The position numbers and the translations under genes are program-made. A stretch of 64,000 nucleotides of DNA from Notospermus geniculatus (Eukaryota; Nemertea; Pilidiophora; Heteronemertea; Lineidae), in the NCBI GenBank assembly GCA_002633025.1, contig NMRB01000004.1, positions 1,171,759 through 1,235,758 on the forward strand. Direction: 5' to 3'. This document shows, piece after piece, positions 49,271-60,900 of the stretch (its first letter is position 1; each line of letters opens with the position of its first letter). The notes under the pieces were generated by a model, which was given only the letters and a program-made list of their open reading frames with translations, was not told where the DNA came from and did not search any database.

Positions 49271-52089
49271 GATGAAGCTGATGAAATACCCTTTTCCCGG
49301 TAGATTGCTGTGTGTAGTAGTGTACGGCCTGTACGTTTATGGGAACGCTTATCTTGATCTGAGAAAAAGTCACTGACTACAGCGACTTTGAAAAGAAATC
49401 GAGTGTCACAACTGACGACAGTCTTTTGAAATATCTTTTGTCACCTTCCGATCCGATATATGTAATCAAATTGTTCAGAAATCGGGAAATTTATCAGGAA
49501 TGTTGATCCACGTGTATCACTTTGGCCGTGGTATAAACCCAATATGCAAGCACTTTCCGCGCTTGCGTAGAAGTTGATGACGTCACTATGTTGTCTGGCT
49601 GGCACATTGCCAGCACACCCGGTAATCGGTATGTTTTTCCTGTCGTCAATTTCGAATTCCCTTCGATTAATTTTGACTTCGTTTGAGTTGGTAAAGACAC
49701 GTGAAGACACAATCACGAATCGTAGCCTATCATTTGGCATAAATAACAAAAACTGATCAGTGATCATCTGCCTAGTAATCCACTTGTGCGCCACTCAGAC
49801 AACGAGGTCAGAGAATCACCCCTTTTTTCAATGGGAATTCCCAGAACTGTGACGTTACTTCGCAACAGCCAATCAATGCCAAAACATTCCAGCGCGGGAA
49901 ATTTTCCTGAATGGGTGTATTTTTATACTATACACGGAAGTGATTGTAAACAATGATGAAATCGCTCCGACCACGTGGTTTCGAATGCATTTCGCGCCCC
50001 TCGCAATTCGAAACCAGACATGGTGATTTGAAAGAGCCACTCTCAGTGTGGGATTATTCACTTGCTGGACCAGGTCAGGCCGGTCTAGCAGATTAGGCAT
50101 TTGCTTGCATTTTTTACTGTTTTGGCGATTTATTTGCGTTCGGGATAGGGTTATTCGTACCGGTACCGTGACTTGTGTGATGAAATTCTTTCTCAAACAG
50201 AAGGGACGCAAATACGACGGTATCAAAGGGGGTCGGAATTGTTGATTAGCCTGAGTCTTTATTCCATTGCTCGCTGATTTCCAACTTCCCTGAGTCTAAG
50301 AGGGAGATGGCGGCATTAGATTCTACCACGCCGACAGTGACATGACACCGACATTTGGATCCCTTCTTTATCACGAGTATTAAACCCTCCTTCATCCTCC
50401 ACCTGGGATTTCCATATAAAATGGTTGTTACCCGCCCAATCTCATGCAATAACACCGGAACTAACACTGCTTTCGCACCGTCACGTGCTTCTCTCCTCAT
50501 GGTTCTATTTGAGGACCACCGTATTTGCTGGTAGAGCTTTGGGTTGGATGTCGCGTCACGTAGTCCTATACCATAATGGATGTTGCATCCCCCCCCCCCC
50601 CCGCCCCCACACACGCGCCCACACTATACATTTATACGAGTCCCAACCGGCCATCGCCCCCTCCTTCGACAAGCGATCGATACCAGGATCTGCTATAGAA
50701 GTGCCATCTACCGAACGAATGGCAAATCGGTCGAAGACCGTAAAGAGTGAGGAGAGGCGAGCGAAGTGTGCGTATGACAACTTCACACAAAAAAGAGTGC
50801 TTTTCTGTCACTATTTGTTGTATTTTAGAGCACAGCAACATGAATCTCTAAAAGCTGTAGAATATCCAGTCAGGGAATTCAGCAAGGCTGGAAATAACCG
50901 GTTTCGCATCGCACATTGCGATAGAAAATACGCATTTCGCGATGCAACTTCAAATGTGCCGATGCAAATTCGCGAAATCGCGAAATACAATATTTGATTA
51001 GCAAATTCGCTCCGAGGGTAAAAAAAATTATTTCCAGCCTTGGAATTGTTCAAGTGACTGGAACATTGACCGTGGGTTCCCCACTCATTCTTCTCCGGCT
51101 TCCCGTTTTACACAGGTATTTGACGTCGCTGCTCCGCCCTCGAGGCGCTCTAGACTGGTGCCCTAACTTTGGAATGCCACGGGTGTGTATGCAGCAAAGA
51201 CAGGAACCAGTCTAAGCGTTCCTTTTTGCGTGCGTGAGAGTTTTCACCACATGACCTCACCTCGTGAACGGTACATAGGCCTACCAACATTCGCCCAGAT
51301 GTCATGTGCAGTACATATAATAAAACTGGCACATTTACAGATGTCCTGTTCTGATAATGATCTAGACATGCAGAGGAAGAATTTATAATCAGAACAGTTA
51401 ACCCACACAGCTGAAAGCCATCTGCATGTATATCATTCGCGCTGGCGCTGGTGTCACCCATCCTCTTGCAACAGGCCCTCCAAAACGCGCTCCCCTACTC
51501 GCACTATGCAAATGCCCTGGGTTCCCAGGATGGTGTCCACCCGTCTGCGGAGGCCTACATGGCTCAACGTTGATTAAACCTCAGCGGTCAACGCGCTCCA
51601 TAGCCGGCGAGTCAGGCAGTGCCCACTGGGGGACAGGGGACCAACGAATAGGCGAGAATATCCAGAAGAGGCCTTACTGCGCAATCTGTGCCCAAGACAT
51701 CTTTGATCACTACAGGATTCCATGCTGTCACGTGGCCAAAAATTTCCGGCGTGTTAGCCCCGTTCGTCTTTGAAGAGGGTTTGAAGGGTTCTTACCAACC
51801 CATAAGCTGACAATCGAGGGGCCGCATGGTAACACAATCCAAAAAGCCAGGTCGACCTGACATGCTGACATCGTCACCGAATTTTGCACATTTTAACCCC
51901 GTTTTTTTCTTCCCTGAAAAGTTGGCAAACATTGACTTTTATACTAGTAGCATGCAGGCCTCCACCCTGAGAATCTCAGGTCATTTACGGTCGTACCCTC
52001 TCTCAATGTAGTTGCGAAAGGAGCGAGCGTGAAGCCCTGGGATTCTCAGGATGGCAGGCCTCTGACATGAGGGGGAAGGCATAACTTAC
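49271..52089 (-). other. Interval between SLC7 first exons A and B
   Basis: The promoter and 5' UTR of isoform A must lie here. A perfect TGACGTCA is at about 49,578. A C14-type homopolymer run occurs near 50,590. I found no second copy of the downstream SLC7 cassette on the minus strand, which supports shared use of the cassette by exon B. Several open frames of 100-190 codons on both strands match nothing known. Confidence 0.5.
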
Positions 52090-52600
52090 CTATACAGCCA
52101 GCAGCCAGTAGAACAACCGCAGTATCTGGTGGGTCACAAGTGGGGAAAACCGGTTGTATGACATAGAAAGCGAAAACTAGCGCTACTATGGTCGTGGTAC
52201 ATGGACGAATGATGAGACACTCTATCCAGAGACGGAGAAAGGCAATAAATGGTCCAAAGGCCTCGAGCAGGTACGCGTAATCAGCGCCTGACTTGGGTAT
52301 CATGAGTCCTAGCTCGGCGTAACACCATGCCCCCACCATAGAAAAAAGTCCGCATATGATCCATATTATGAGTGAAAGTCCGACGCTCCCTGTGTGCATC
52401 AGTACCCCCTTCGGGCTGACAAATATTCCAGAGCCGATTATGCTGCCGACGATGATGGTAACTCCACTCACTAGATTCAGTTTACGTTCGAGTTGTACTC
52501 TGTTGATTGATTCACCGTTGCTGTCATGATTCTCCTCCCCCTCAACATGGTCCTGTGAGCTGCCAGGGCTCTCCGTCTTTGCTCTCTCATATCCAGCCAT
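52090..52600 (-). CDS. SLC7 alternative first exon B
   Basis: Encodes residues 1-170 of a second isoform: a Ser/Glu-rich cytosolic tail, then TM1 to about TM4 with GSIIGSGIF (Gly56-Ser57-Gly58), the AWCYAELG and [15 protein letters not shown] blocks, and Cys155 in PVFPTC, the heavy-chain disulphide position. It ends at TGTATAG|gtaagt in the same phase 1 as exon A, so splicing to the acceptor at 48100 keeps frame and gives a 500-residue protein. Exons A and B are about three-quarters identical over the membrane region but unrelated in their N-terminal tails. This argues for an old tandem duplication of the first exon with separate promoters. No stop, frameshift or splice defect is visible. Which tissue or substrate difference they serve cannot be read from sequence. 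Confidence 0.85.
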
Positions 52601-53742
52601 ACTCGATGGAATATTATTCTTCCTTCTGGTCGAGCTTGCGCAAATACTGAGTCGCAGGTGTAAGCGTTGTTGGCATAGGCCTATCGAATCCGGGTCACGA
52701 TAAAAATCGTGGAAATGAAATCATGTCTGTGCTTGACTAATATCTGATATATTATGTTGTGGTATCGAGGCCTACGTAACACATTGTTCTCTCCCAAACT
52801 ATTGTATGGTATGCTATTAACCGATTTGATAAGATGTTAGGCTATACAATTCCTTACGACATTATTGACCAACTTCAGGTAGGCCTAAATGCTATTACAC
52901 CAGCAAAGGATCAGCCTGACACAATATCAGATTATTTATGGCATGTTCTGTCGTGATTTATTGGGGATTTACGCACTAACCCCCAGACATCTGATTAGCC
53001 ATGGCAATAGAGAGGTTGCGCAACTTTCCGACTCCGGCTTCATCTACCAGAATGAATTTCAGTCCGCTGGAGACATCCTTGATAAAAACGATTTGATAGA
53101 CGTTTGCAAATCGTAAAATGCCATAACTTTGTGGCAGAATAATTTTGACTCGTAATCGGAAGTGCACGTAAATCGCAAATATCATAGTCGTGTTTCAAGT
53201 CGTAACGACTAGGATTACGACTTCAATATTCATTATTTAAATGGTGTTTGACGAATTGAAAACTTCTATCAAATTGTTTTTATCAAGGATGTCCATAGCG
53301 GACTGCAATTCATTCTCGTAGTTGAAGTCGGAGTCGGGCCGCTGCGCAACCTCTCTATTAATTTCGACGTCACGCGGCAACTCCATGACGTCATGAGGTA
53401 ACACATTTTGATGTGGTCGATACTAGGACTTGAACAGTCGCAATATAAAACTTGCATAGTTCAGACACTGTGGTGTCAGTGTCTGAACCGACACACAAAA
53501 AAGCCTGTCAGCCTTCTGCGACTCATTTTTATCTTACCTGTCCAGATAAATTGGGCCCCTCGTCATCATGCACCATCTAATCATTTTGTCCTTGAACAAT
53601 CAGTACAAGATGAATCAATCGAACAATGAATTGATTGACTATCAACCAAATTGTTTTCCTTCTTGACCCCCTCACCTGGTCAATATGGACTTAGTGATAA
53701 TAATTGGCAGCTTTGCAACTACATGTAATTCACTTAATGCAC
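52601..53742. other. Spacer between exon B and the truncated exon
   Basis: No recognisable coding sequence. aggatgtc-type and gaagtcg-type segments near 53,070 and 53,285 recur in similar order (about 200 bp apart), suggesting an old local duplication. Exon B's promoter should be just above 52600. Confidence 0.4.
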
Positions 53743-53745
53743 GGA

Positions 53746-53780
53746 CGGATCCAGGATTTCGGGTAGAGGGGGCGCACTGT
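53746..53780. mobile_element. Single transposon end beside the truncated SLC7 exon
   Basis: The segment cggatccaggatttcgggta followed by gagggggcgc resembles the terminus of the MITE at 15522-15671. Only one end is recognised. It lies 36 bases downstream (minus-strand sense) of the point where SLC7 homology stops. Confidence 0.4.
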
Positions 53781-53815
53781 GCTAGAAACATTGAAATCTT
53801 CGGTGAATTTCAATA

Positions 53816-54148
53816 GAACAACCCACAGAGTATCCAGACGATAAGTGAGACGGCCACGCTGCCCGTGTGTTCGAGGACGCCCTTCGGGCTCACGAAGATC
53901 CCCGATCCAATGATAGTACCAATGATTAAGTTCGTGCCATTAACAAGACCGATTTTTTTCTTGAGGGAGACTTTATCATCTTTGCCTGTAGACCCGATGT
54001 TGCCGTACGGTGTTCTGCGAGTGCTTTCGTTTATGAGATTCTCCTTTTCTCCAACTTTCTCCGGTTGCCAGTGACTATCGTCTTCCATTCTCCGTCCTTG
54101 CTTGTCCATTCTCTCGATGTTGCTGTCCTCTGTGTGACACCGAAACAA
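53816..54148 (-). pseudogene. Truncated SLC7 first-exon relative (exon C)
   Basis: The minus-strand frame opens with a charged 60-70-residue tail and then matches exons A and [36 protein letters not shown] and ILCGLF. Homology stops abruptly after TM2 at about 53816 and a stop codon follows directly. There is no phase-1 donor like those of A and B, and the TM3-4 part with the heavy-chain Cys is absent. The remaining frame is intact, so the truncation may be recent or the locus polymorphic. A transposon-like end nearby suggests a rearrangement. It could alternatively be a short regulatory transcript; coding use looks unlikely. Confidence 0.7.
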
Positions 54149-55400
54149 ATCTTACACGGACGTTTGTTTTCCGGTAAGATTTACTGATTAGAAAACTTTG
54201 CCACGATTACCACACTGTAATTATAAATTCCTTTTGTTCGAACGCGCATGGTCAAGTCCAATCAGATAAGTCAATAGAATATGGTGTGTTTAGGGTGGAC
54301 AGGTTGTTGCATAACTGCCTTTCACCCCCGAAGTGCCACGTTTATAAAAGAATGGGCCGTTTTAGCCCAGTAATTTCGCGTTGGAAAAAAAGAAATTCAT
54401 TAGAATGGAAACCCAGGTTCCTCGTGGAACAACAAAAATAACACGTCATTCCAAAAAGATCCAAAAATATGATTGTCCGAAACGTAAACTGCATATTGTA
54501 GGCATGTCCCTCTAAAATCACCATGTGATTGACGGCCATGTAATCAACGGTCATGTCCTGGCGAAAACTAGAAGTCACTGAGATGTCCGTTTGAATCGTA
54601 ACGTTTCCGGCGACAAGATCGGTCCATTCCGGACAATTGTATGGTTTCACTTTCCATCATCGTAAGTACAACACAGGTTTTATTTGATGCGTATTCAAGT
54701 CTAGTTTCTTCGTATTTCACATGTCAAGGAAGAAATCGGACCAGTATCCACACCCCTTTAATTTTTGCAGGTATTCCCATTGTCTTTCTTGATAGCGTCC
54801 AATCGTTGCAGTTGGTAACCAATTAGTTTCCGATAACTCCTGAAGTAAATCTTGCAGTCTCCAGGCTCGGCTATCAACTTCCACACTTTGCATCATCTGT
54901 TGTCGGCAGTGTCGCCAACAACTTGTCACCACCCAGAGCCACCTCGTCCTAATGAATGAGGCGAATGATGAATTTCCAGCTTATCAGAGGCAGGTCCTTG
55001 ATCACCTCCAACTAGTAACTCAATCAATCAGAGAACCACGTGACCTAATGAGCCAATGCCTCGGGATCGATCGAGTTGAAAGCGAAAGGCGTTCTCTCGA
55101 TGGAACGCTTGAAAATACATCGTGTCAACTTCAGTTTTTCTCACGGACTAATTTATTTGGCAGTTCAGGAGAGAAAAAATGTATTAAAGCATAAAAGGTG
55201 ATTGTTGGTCTCACAACTAACTTTGTCATTCATTCATTGAAATCTTTTTGGTTTTTGATATTCAGTAAATAATATGTCCCTGAAATGAATTTTTCAATTA
55301 AGAGCGTCTCTCATGAAGTTGTCCATGGATGTAGCTGATGGTACAGGCAATAATGACAGAATCGCTGTCGCTGTTGATCTATAAGCCGCTGGGTTTAAGC
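54149..55400. other. Spacer between SLC7 and the ciliary gene, left part
   Basis: No gene recognised. Frames up to 102 codons at 54,342-54,650 (minus) show no family similarity. Confidence 0.4.
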
Positions 55401-56996
55401 TCTCTTCAGCAACAGCTCGTGTAGGATCCTTTCAGCCTTTTAGCTAGGGAATTTGAAGTCAGTCTGATCCGAGATTTCGGACGATTTCTGCAAATATTGC
55501 AGGGCGACTTCGCTACTCCGACATCTGCTCCAGTGAGAAGACATCTCCAGTGCGGAGAGTTGGCTCTCAAAGGGTAATTAGACAAGTCCACGTACGTTTC
55601 ACTTATTCGTGCGTACCTTTAAGAAGGGTGTTGTATTCAACCCGTTGAGCTCGAACGGGGGCCCCGGCCTTCTGATTGGAAGAAAGGAAATGAACAAGGT
55701 GGATGCTTTCTTTGTTTCAACAAGATGCAATTTGCACTACGATCCAATTCCAAACTGATAGAAGTATTTCACTGAGGAAGATCATTGCCACAAACTCCCG
55801 ATGGAAACAGGAGTAAAATGGCCTGTAACCACTACTTGGGGCTCTACTTTCTGAAGGCGCTGCTCCACGAGTTCACCATTGTTCTGGTTTCCTTACAGCT
55901 AACGTGAGACCAGTCACAAGGTACAAATGACAGCTGGGCGTTTTCTGTGGGCAAGTTGCCCATAGCCAACCCGTGGGAGAAAGCTCCCATGGGGAGGCGC
56001 CTTAGGTCATAATTATGGCCAGGCAATGCACACAGGACTGGTGGGACTTGACAGAGCTTTCTGTGGCAGTATTGTATCTGCCCTTTAGTCCTTGATTCCA
56101 CAACTCAGAAAAATATTGGAAGGGGAGAATGGTAGAGAAAAATCATGAAATATCTCAAGTGTAGATGACAAATGGAACTTTATTAACCACAGCATTTGTC
56201 ATTACATATTTGCTAAAAAAGGTAGACATATACAATTTACAACATGACTGAGAACCTATAGTCTATCAAATAAAATATTAATCACCCAAATACATGATTA
56301 TTAGCTGGCATTAACCCATTTAGGGCTGATACAGACTTGGGAAATTGGACGGTACTCACTGACAGCGAAGAGGAATGTTCTTTCTGTCCATACTGATAAT
56401 GATGCCTGCTGAAGGATAAATCCAGAACAGCCCTTAGGCAGCCTTATGCCTGTTCCACATTGTCAATTTTTGCTTTTCAATATGCCAAGTCAGGGCCAAA
56501 GTAATCCTTCGTACGTATATCACTTATTCAGCTTATTCAGAAATTTGATCACACAGATGACAGGATGGAATAGACTTTTGGCCTAAAGCCTACAATCTCA
56601 GCTACATGTATTTGGTACAGCAGCAGTCGGTTGCATGGACTTTTCAAACTGTCTGTATCAGCCCTTAGGGCAGTGGACGGAAAAATGGTATGAATGAAAA
56701 GAGAAATACATATACAAAAACATATTTGAATCACTTTTTACAACATTGTTGTTTGGCTGGACTTTATGTTTGGCACAACACATGCAAGTATTACAATGTA
56801 AAATGTGATCAGGAAAACGCATGATATCATAACTCTTACTGATGAAGGTATCTGAATTCGGTCATCTTATACATTGCGCACATCTTTCATGATATGATCG
56901 AAACGTTTTCATGATTGTTTATGGTGGTAAAAGAATTATCAATTAATGTAAATAATCAATGATTCCTCTCTAATTCTCTGAAACTTTAATGTCTTC
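55401..56996. repeat. Spacer with copies of a gagagttggctctca repeat family
   Basis: A copy at about 55,850-56,015 has ends gaaggcgctgctccac and gggaggcgcctta as rough inverted repeats, and a short fragment lies near 55,540-55,575. Related copies occur inside the ciliary gene's introns at about 59,803, 61,128 and 62,985. Common motifs are gttggctctcaatgggcaa and ttcaccattgtt. Confidence 0.55.
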
Positions 56997-57275
56997 TTAA
57001 AGCCCCACTGTATTGAATCTGAAAAACGCAAATCGTCGCCGCGATTCTTGACGACGTCACGACGTCAGCGTAGTGTAAAAATGTACTGCGCTCTATCTCA
57101 ATGCATTAGAGCTCCCCTACGCAGTTTTTTCACTCTCTGTTGAAAACTAGGCCTTGGTTATTAAAAGTAAGTATCAGGCAAGCATTTTGGAGACCTTCAC
57201 GAGGCCCTGAGACCTCAACCTCCACTCTCCTAACATTTTGAAAATACCGAAAAATTCAATACTGTGGGGCTTTAA
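56997..57275. mobile_element. TTAA-flanked MITE
   Basis: The termini AGCCCCACTGTATTGAAT and ATTCAATACTGTGGGGCT are inverted repeats with one extra base, bounded by TTAA at 56997-57000 and 57272-57275. A piggyBac-like target site; 271 bases, no coding capacity. Confidence 0.8.
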
Positions 57276-57963
57276 AAGAAAATGTTGTGCAACTGATATG
57301 AAATGTTGAATGAGTGAAGTGAACAAGATACAAAAGAAAGAGTACTAAGTCCGAGCTACGACTGACGGTACTACCATAATGTCCCATTGTAGTCATTACA
57401 AGTCAACAGGTAAATAAGTACCGGTACTAAAAGCTGGTCCATTACAAGTCAACAGATAAAGAATTCATATCACAGTCAATCCCTTCTTTACAAATAAATA
57501 TCAAACAACATTGTATTTTGCGTCTTATCACACTAATGCAATCTCAGCTAAAGACAAGCTAACTCAAGCTGAGTTCATAAGGATGATGTAACATACGGTA
57601 GGACATACTGATTGCAAAACTTTACTCAGTCAAAGAAAACCACTGTAATGTTTGAAATGATAACCACCGTGTGTGAGACCAAACATTCTACTTCATAGAA
57701 TATACCCATCCCATCAACTTCATCACATACATGATAAATGTACAAACTCCTGTAGAAAGACTTTAACTTCATTAAAACCATCATGACAGTGACACAGGTG
57801 TTCCCTTGGTACAGGTTGACAACACCTGTTATCTGGCCCACTGCTCAAAACCAGTTTGAAGTGGTGGAGTGCATTACCAGGTAAATGATGCAACATGTTG
57901 ACAGAGCCAACTACATCTGGAAAATTTTTCAACATTTGGAAAAGTGATTGATTTTCTGTCACC
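57276..57963 (-). other. 3' flank of the CIMIP2 gene
   Basis: Non-coding sequence below the stop codon at 57964-57966; it presumably contains the 3' UTR. No definite poly(A) signal on the minus strand was identified. Confidence 0.35.
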
Positions 57964-60900
57964 TTAGATGTAGGCGCTGGCGACGACGCGACCATTGTTA
58001 CGAATGTAGTTACCGTAGCTAGGAAGCTGATGCTGGCAGACAGGAAGTCCTCTAGTTGTGTCACCGTACGTGTTACCAAAGACGAAGCGTCGCTCTGAAA
58101 TACAGGGACAAGTTAATAAGAACGATAAGCCAGATGAAAATGGGAGTAAACTTTATGGTCTACAGGTCAAATATTCACTGCAAAATCATGAGATAACCTA
58201 GTTAGGGTGAAATGGAACTGCACCTTCCCAACAAAACAAGGCCAGAAATGCCACTCATCTCAAAATAACTTCATTGAATTTGGCGTATGTCTCTATGAAC
58301 TAATCGCATTATTTCACAGACGCAATTGCAATTAACTAAGCCTTATTTAATTATGTTGATAAGATTTCCAATCACGCATGCTGTGGACACATTTATTGAT
58401 TGCAATGAAAAACGACTCTCAGAGTAACATCTCTCCACAATCTGGTACAACATGCAATAATAATCGTTAGAACTATTTTATTCATCTGTCATTTCTAATT
58501 CTCAATGATGGGTTCATGGATAAGATGCCAATTCCCTAATGAAAGTGACATTTATTGGATTACTTTGTTAAGAAAGCTTAGTGTCGGTGTCATGCATCTC
58601 TAGGTGGGTGAACAAGGGATAAAATTTCACGAGTCAACACCAGGTAACCTCCAATGCAACAGAAAAATTCCCATCAACAGAAGGGTGAGATGTCACACTT
58701 AGGAAGAATTCCCCTCTCAAAAGACTTTTGATGTAAGAGTATCAAAACTAGGGACTTTTGGCACCGCTCCGTATCAAGTCACGCATGACGCATGACGTAT
58801 CTGTCCACAGGGATACGTCATGCGTCAGTCGATCGCGCACCCAGTGTTCTGGCAAGCGTTCCGTATGACGTCACGACGTTCCCGCGCCATGACGTTGTCA
58901 TCCAACATGGCCCTAGCTAGGCCTAGCGGAACTTCATCATGATTTGACGATCAACTTGCACGCTTAAAAACAAACATCTAGCTGTAAGGGTGACTGGGAA
59001 TAACAGGAAAATGCTTCAAGTTTTCAACATGAAAACAGATCATGGCGAGGATTCTGGTTGAATGAACGAATATTCGACACGTTTTCACACTCACGTATCA
59101 AATCAGTTCTATGCGTGAATACGTGTCCGCGTCCGCATGGAGCAGACGGCAGTGCACAAGTAGCGATGACGTCATTCGCAAAAACGTCAGATTTGATGCG
59201 TCATGCGTCATACGTGACTCGATACGGAGCGGTGCCAAAAGTCCCTACTAACTATACTACACACTGACACATTGACAACATCAAGATAGTAAAATTTGAT
59301 GGCCAAGACACTGCTGAGGCAGGACCAGGAACCAGATTTCCAAATGCCTCCTTTCCCCCTCCCCAACAAATTCATCAGTAATCTTGCATTCCTGGATTTC
59401 TACGCTTATGAATTTCTGATGTGTCTCACTCTTGGACACCAATTATCATCAGAGGTATCCATCTCAGCAGTCTTGGTGAGAGGAATACAAAGCCTGCAGG
59501 GAGAGCTTGTCATCAACCAAATCAGCCTGGATACCAATGCTAATCAGACAAAATCAAACAACAGTGCCCCATACCTGCCATGAGCAGGATTTTTATAAAA
59601 GACTGAAAGAAACTTGTGAAGCAGATTTTGGAAACTGGTGGCATGAAGCGGACAATAAGTCACAGACCAACCCACAAAACTGATGTTCATCGATCACTTG
59701 ACTTAATCTCCCAATGCTAGGGCAAAGAGCATCAAAGGTTGAGTGACAATGACAAACTGTACCATAAACTGTACCTAATATGTGGAAATGCTGATAGTCT
59801 GAAGGCATCTCTCGGTGTGGGAGATTTCTCATGTGAGTTGGCTCTCTATGGGCAACTTAACCATAGAAAAGTTACTACGGGCAATAGTTTGTGTCATTGG
59901 TCTGACAGCCAACTTGCACAAGAAATCTCTCATGTGGAGGAGTACACTCGGCCCCAGTGTGTATCCGACGTCCCGGTCTCCTACACACTGGCACATTTGG
60001 GGCTCAAAAGCCGGTAACACCACTAGATGGCACTCCACTGGGCTCCAGCCAATCACCACGCTTTCTCACTCATAATTCCCGCGGAAATTACTTCCAGGAA
60101 AAACCCAACCCCGTCCCCAGGGGTATAGTTCGCTCAGACAACCTTGGACCACTCGCCATATTGTCAGAAAGCGAACGAGGTTGGGAAAACCCAAGGACCC
60201 GTGCTGCCACCACGCGGTCTTCACGACTGTTAATCTCTAAAAGAGCCAGACGCGGAGTGTGATTTACCGAAGGGGTGAGCCCGTAGCGTCTGGCAAGCGA
60301 GACTAGTGGAGGAGTGCCTTGAGTCACAAGCATAGACAAAATTGAAGAAATATGGCATACACAAAATGAGTTGGTCTGTGACTAAAGCAAAGCATAGCTG
60401 GCCCTAGATTGCTAGCTCTAAACTACAATGTGCCATTTGCATTGACATCTACGTCTTACCTCTACAGAATGATTGACATATTTATAAAACACTTTACAGA
60501 GGCTCATCCTCTGGCTCTTCTACAAGAAAGAAACCAACGGCCAACTATTAGCTTCGCTGCAGGTGGGGTGAGGGTGAGAGCCGGCGACAATCTTGGATAT
60601 AGAACGAGATTAGAAAAGTCACCACAGCCTCTCTAGTTTGCAGTCTTTGTTCCCCTCCCCAAAATATTGAGATGTCAGCCTTGGATGTATCAGTTTGAAT
60701 TGCTCAATATATGGCATTTAGCAGTCCAAGAACTGATACAAATTAGAATGGCCCCCGCCGCGGCCATATGACCAACAATTCCGTTAAACAATTTATAATA
60801 CGTGGGAATCATTGTCAGTTCAGAATTGGTGGGATCAGACTATCTGAGTTCTGCTCAGTGTCTCTGGCCGGATAGAGAGGGCAGCTTACTTGAATTCCGG

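Noticed and set aside
50425-50997. 190-codon plus-strand open frame between SLC7 exons A and B
   Set aside because: Spans a poly-C run and has low-complexity content; no similarity to any family I know.
57723-58079. 118-codon minus-strand frame at the end of the CIMIP2 gene
   Set aside because: It is a shadow: another frame of the same stretch (57964-58094) continues the FAM166-type repeat with a correct acceptor and phase.
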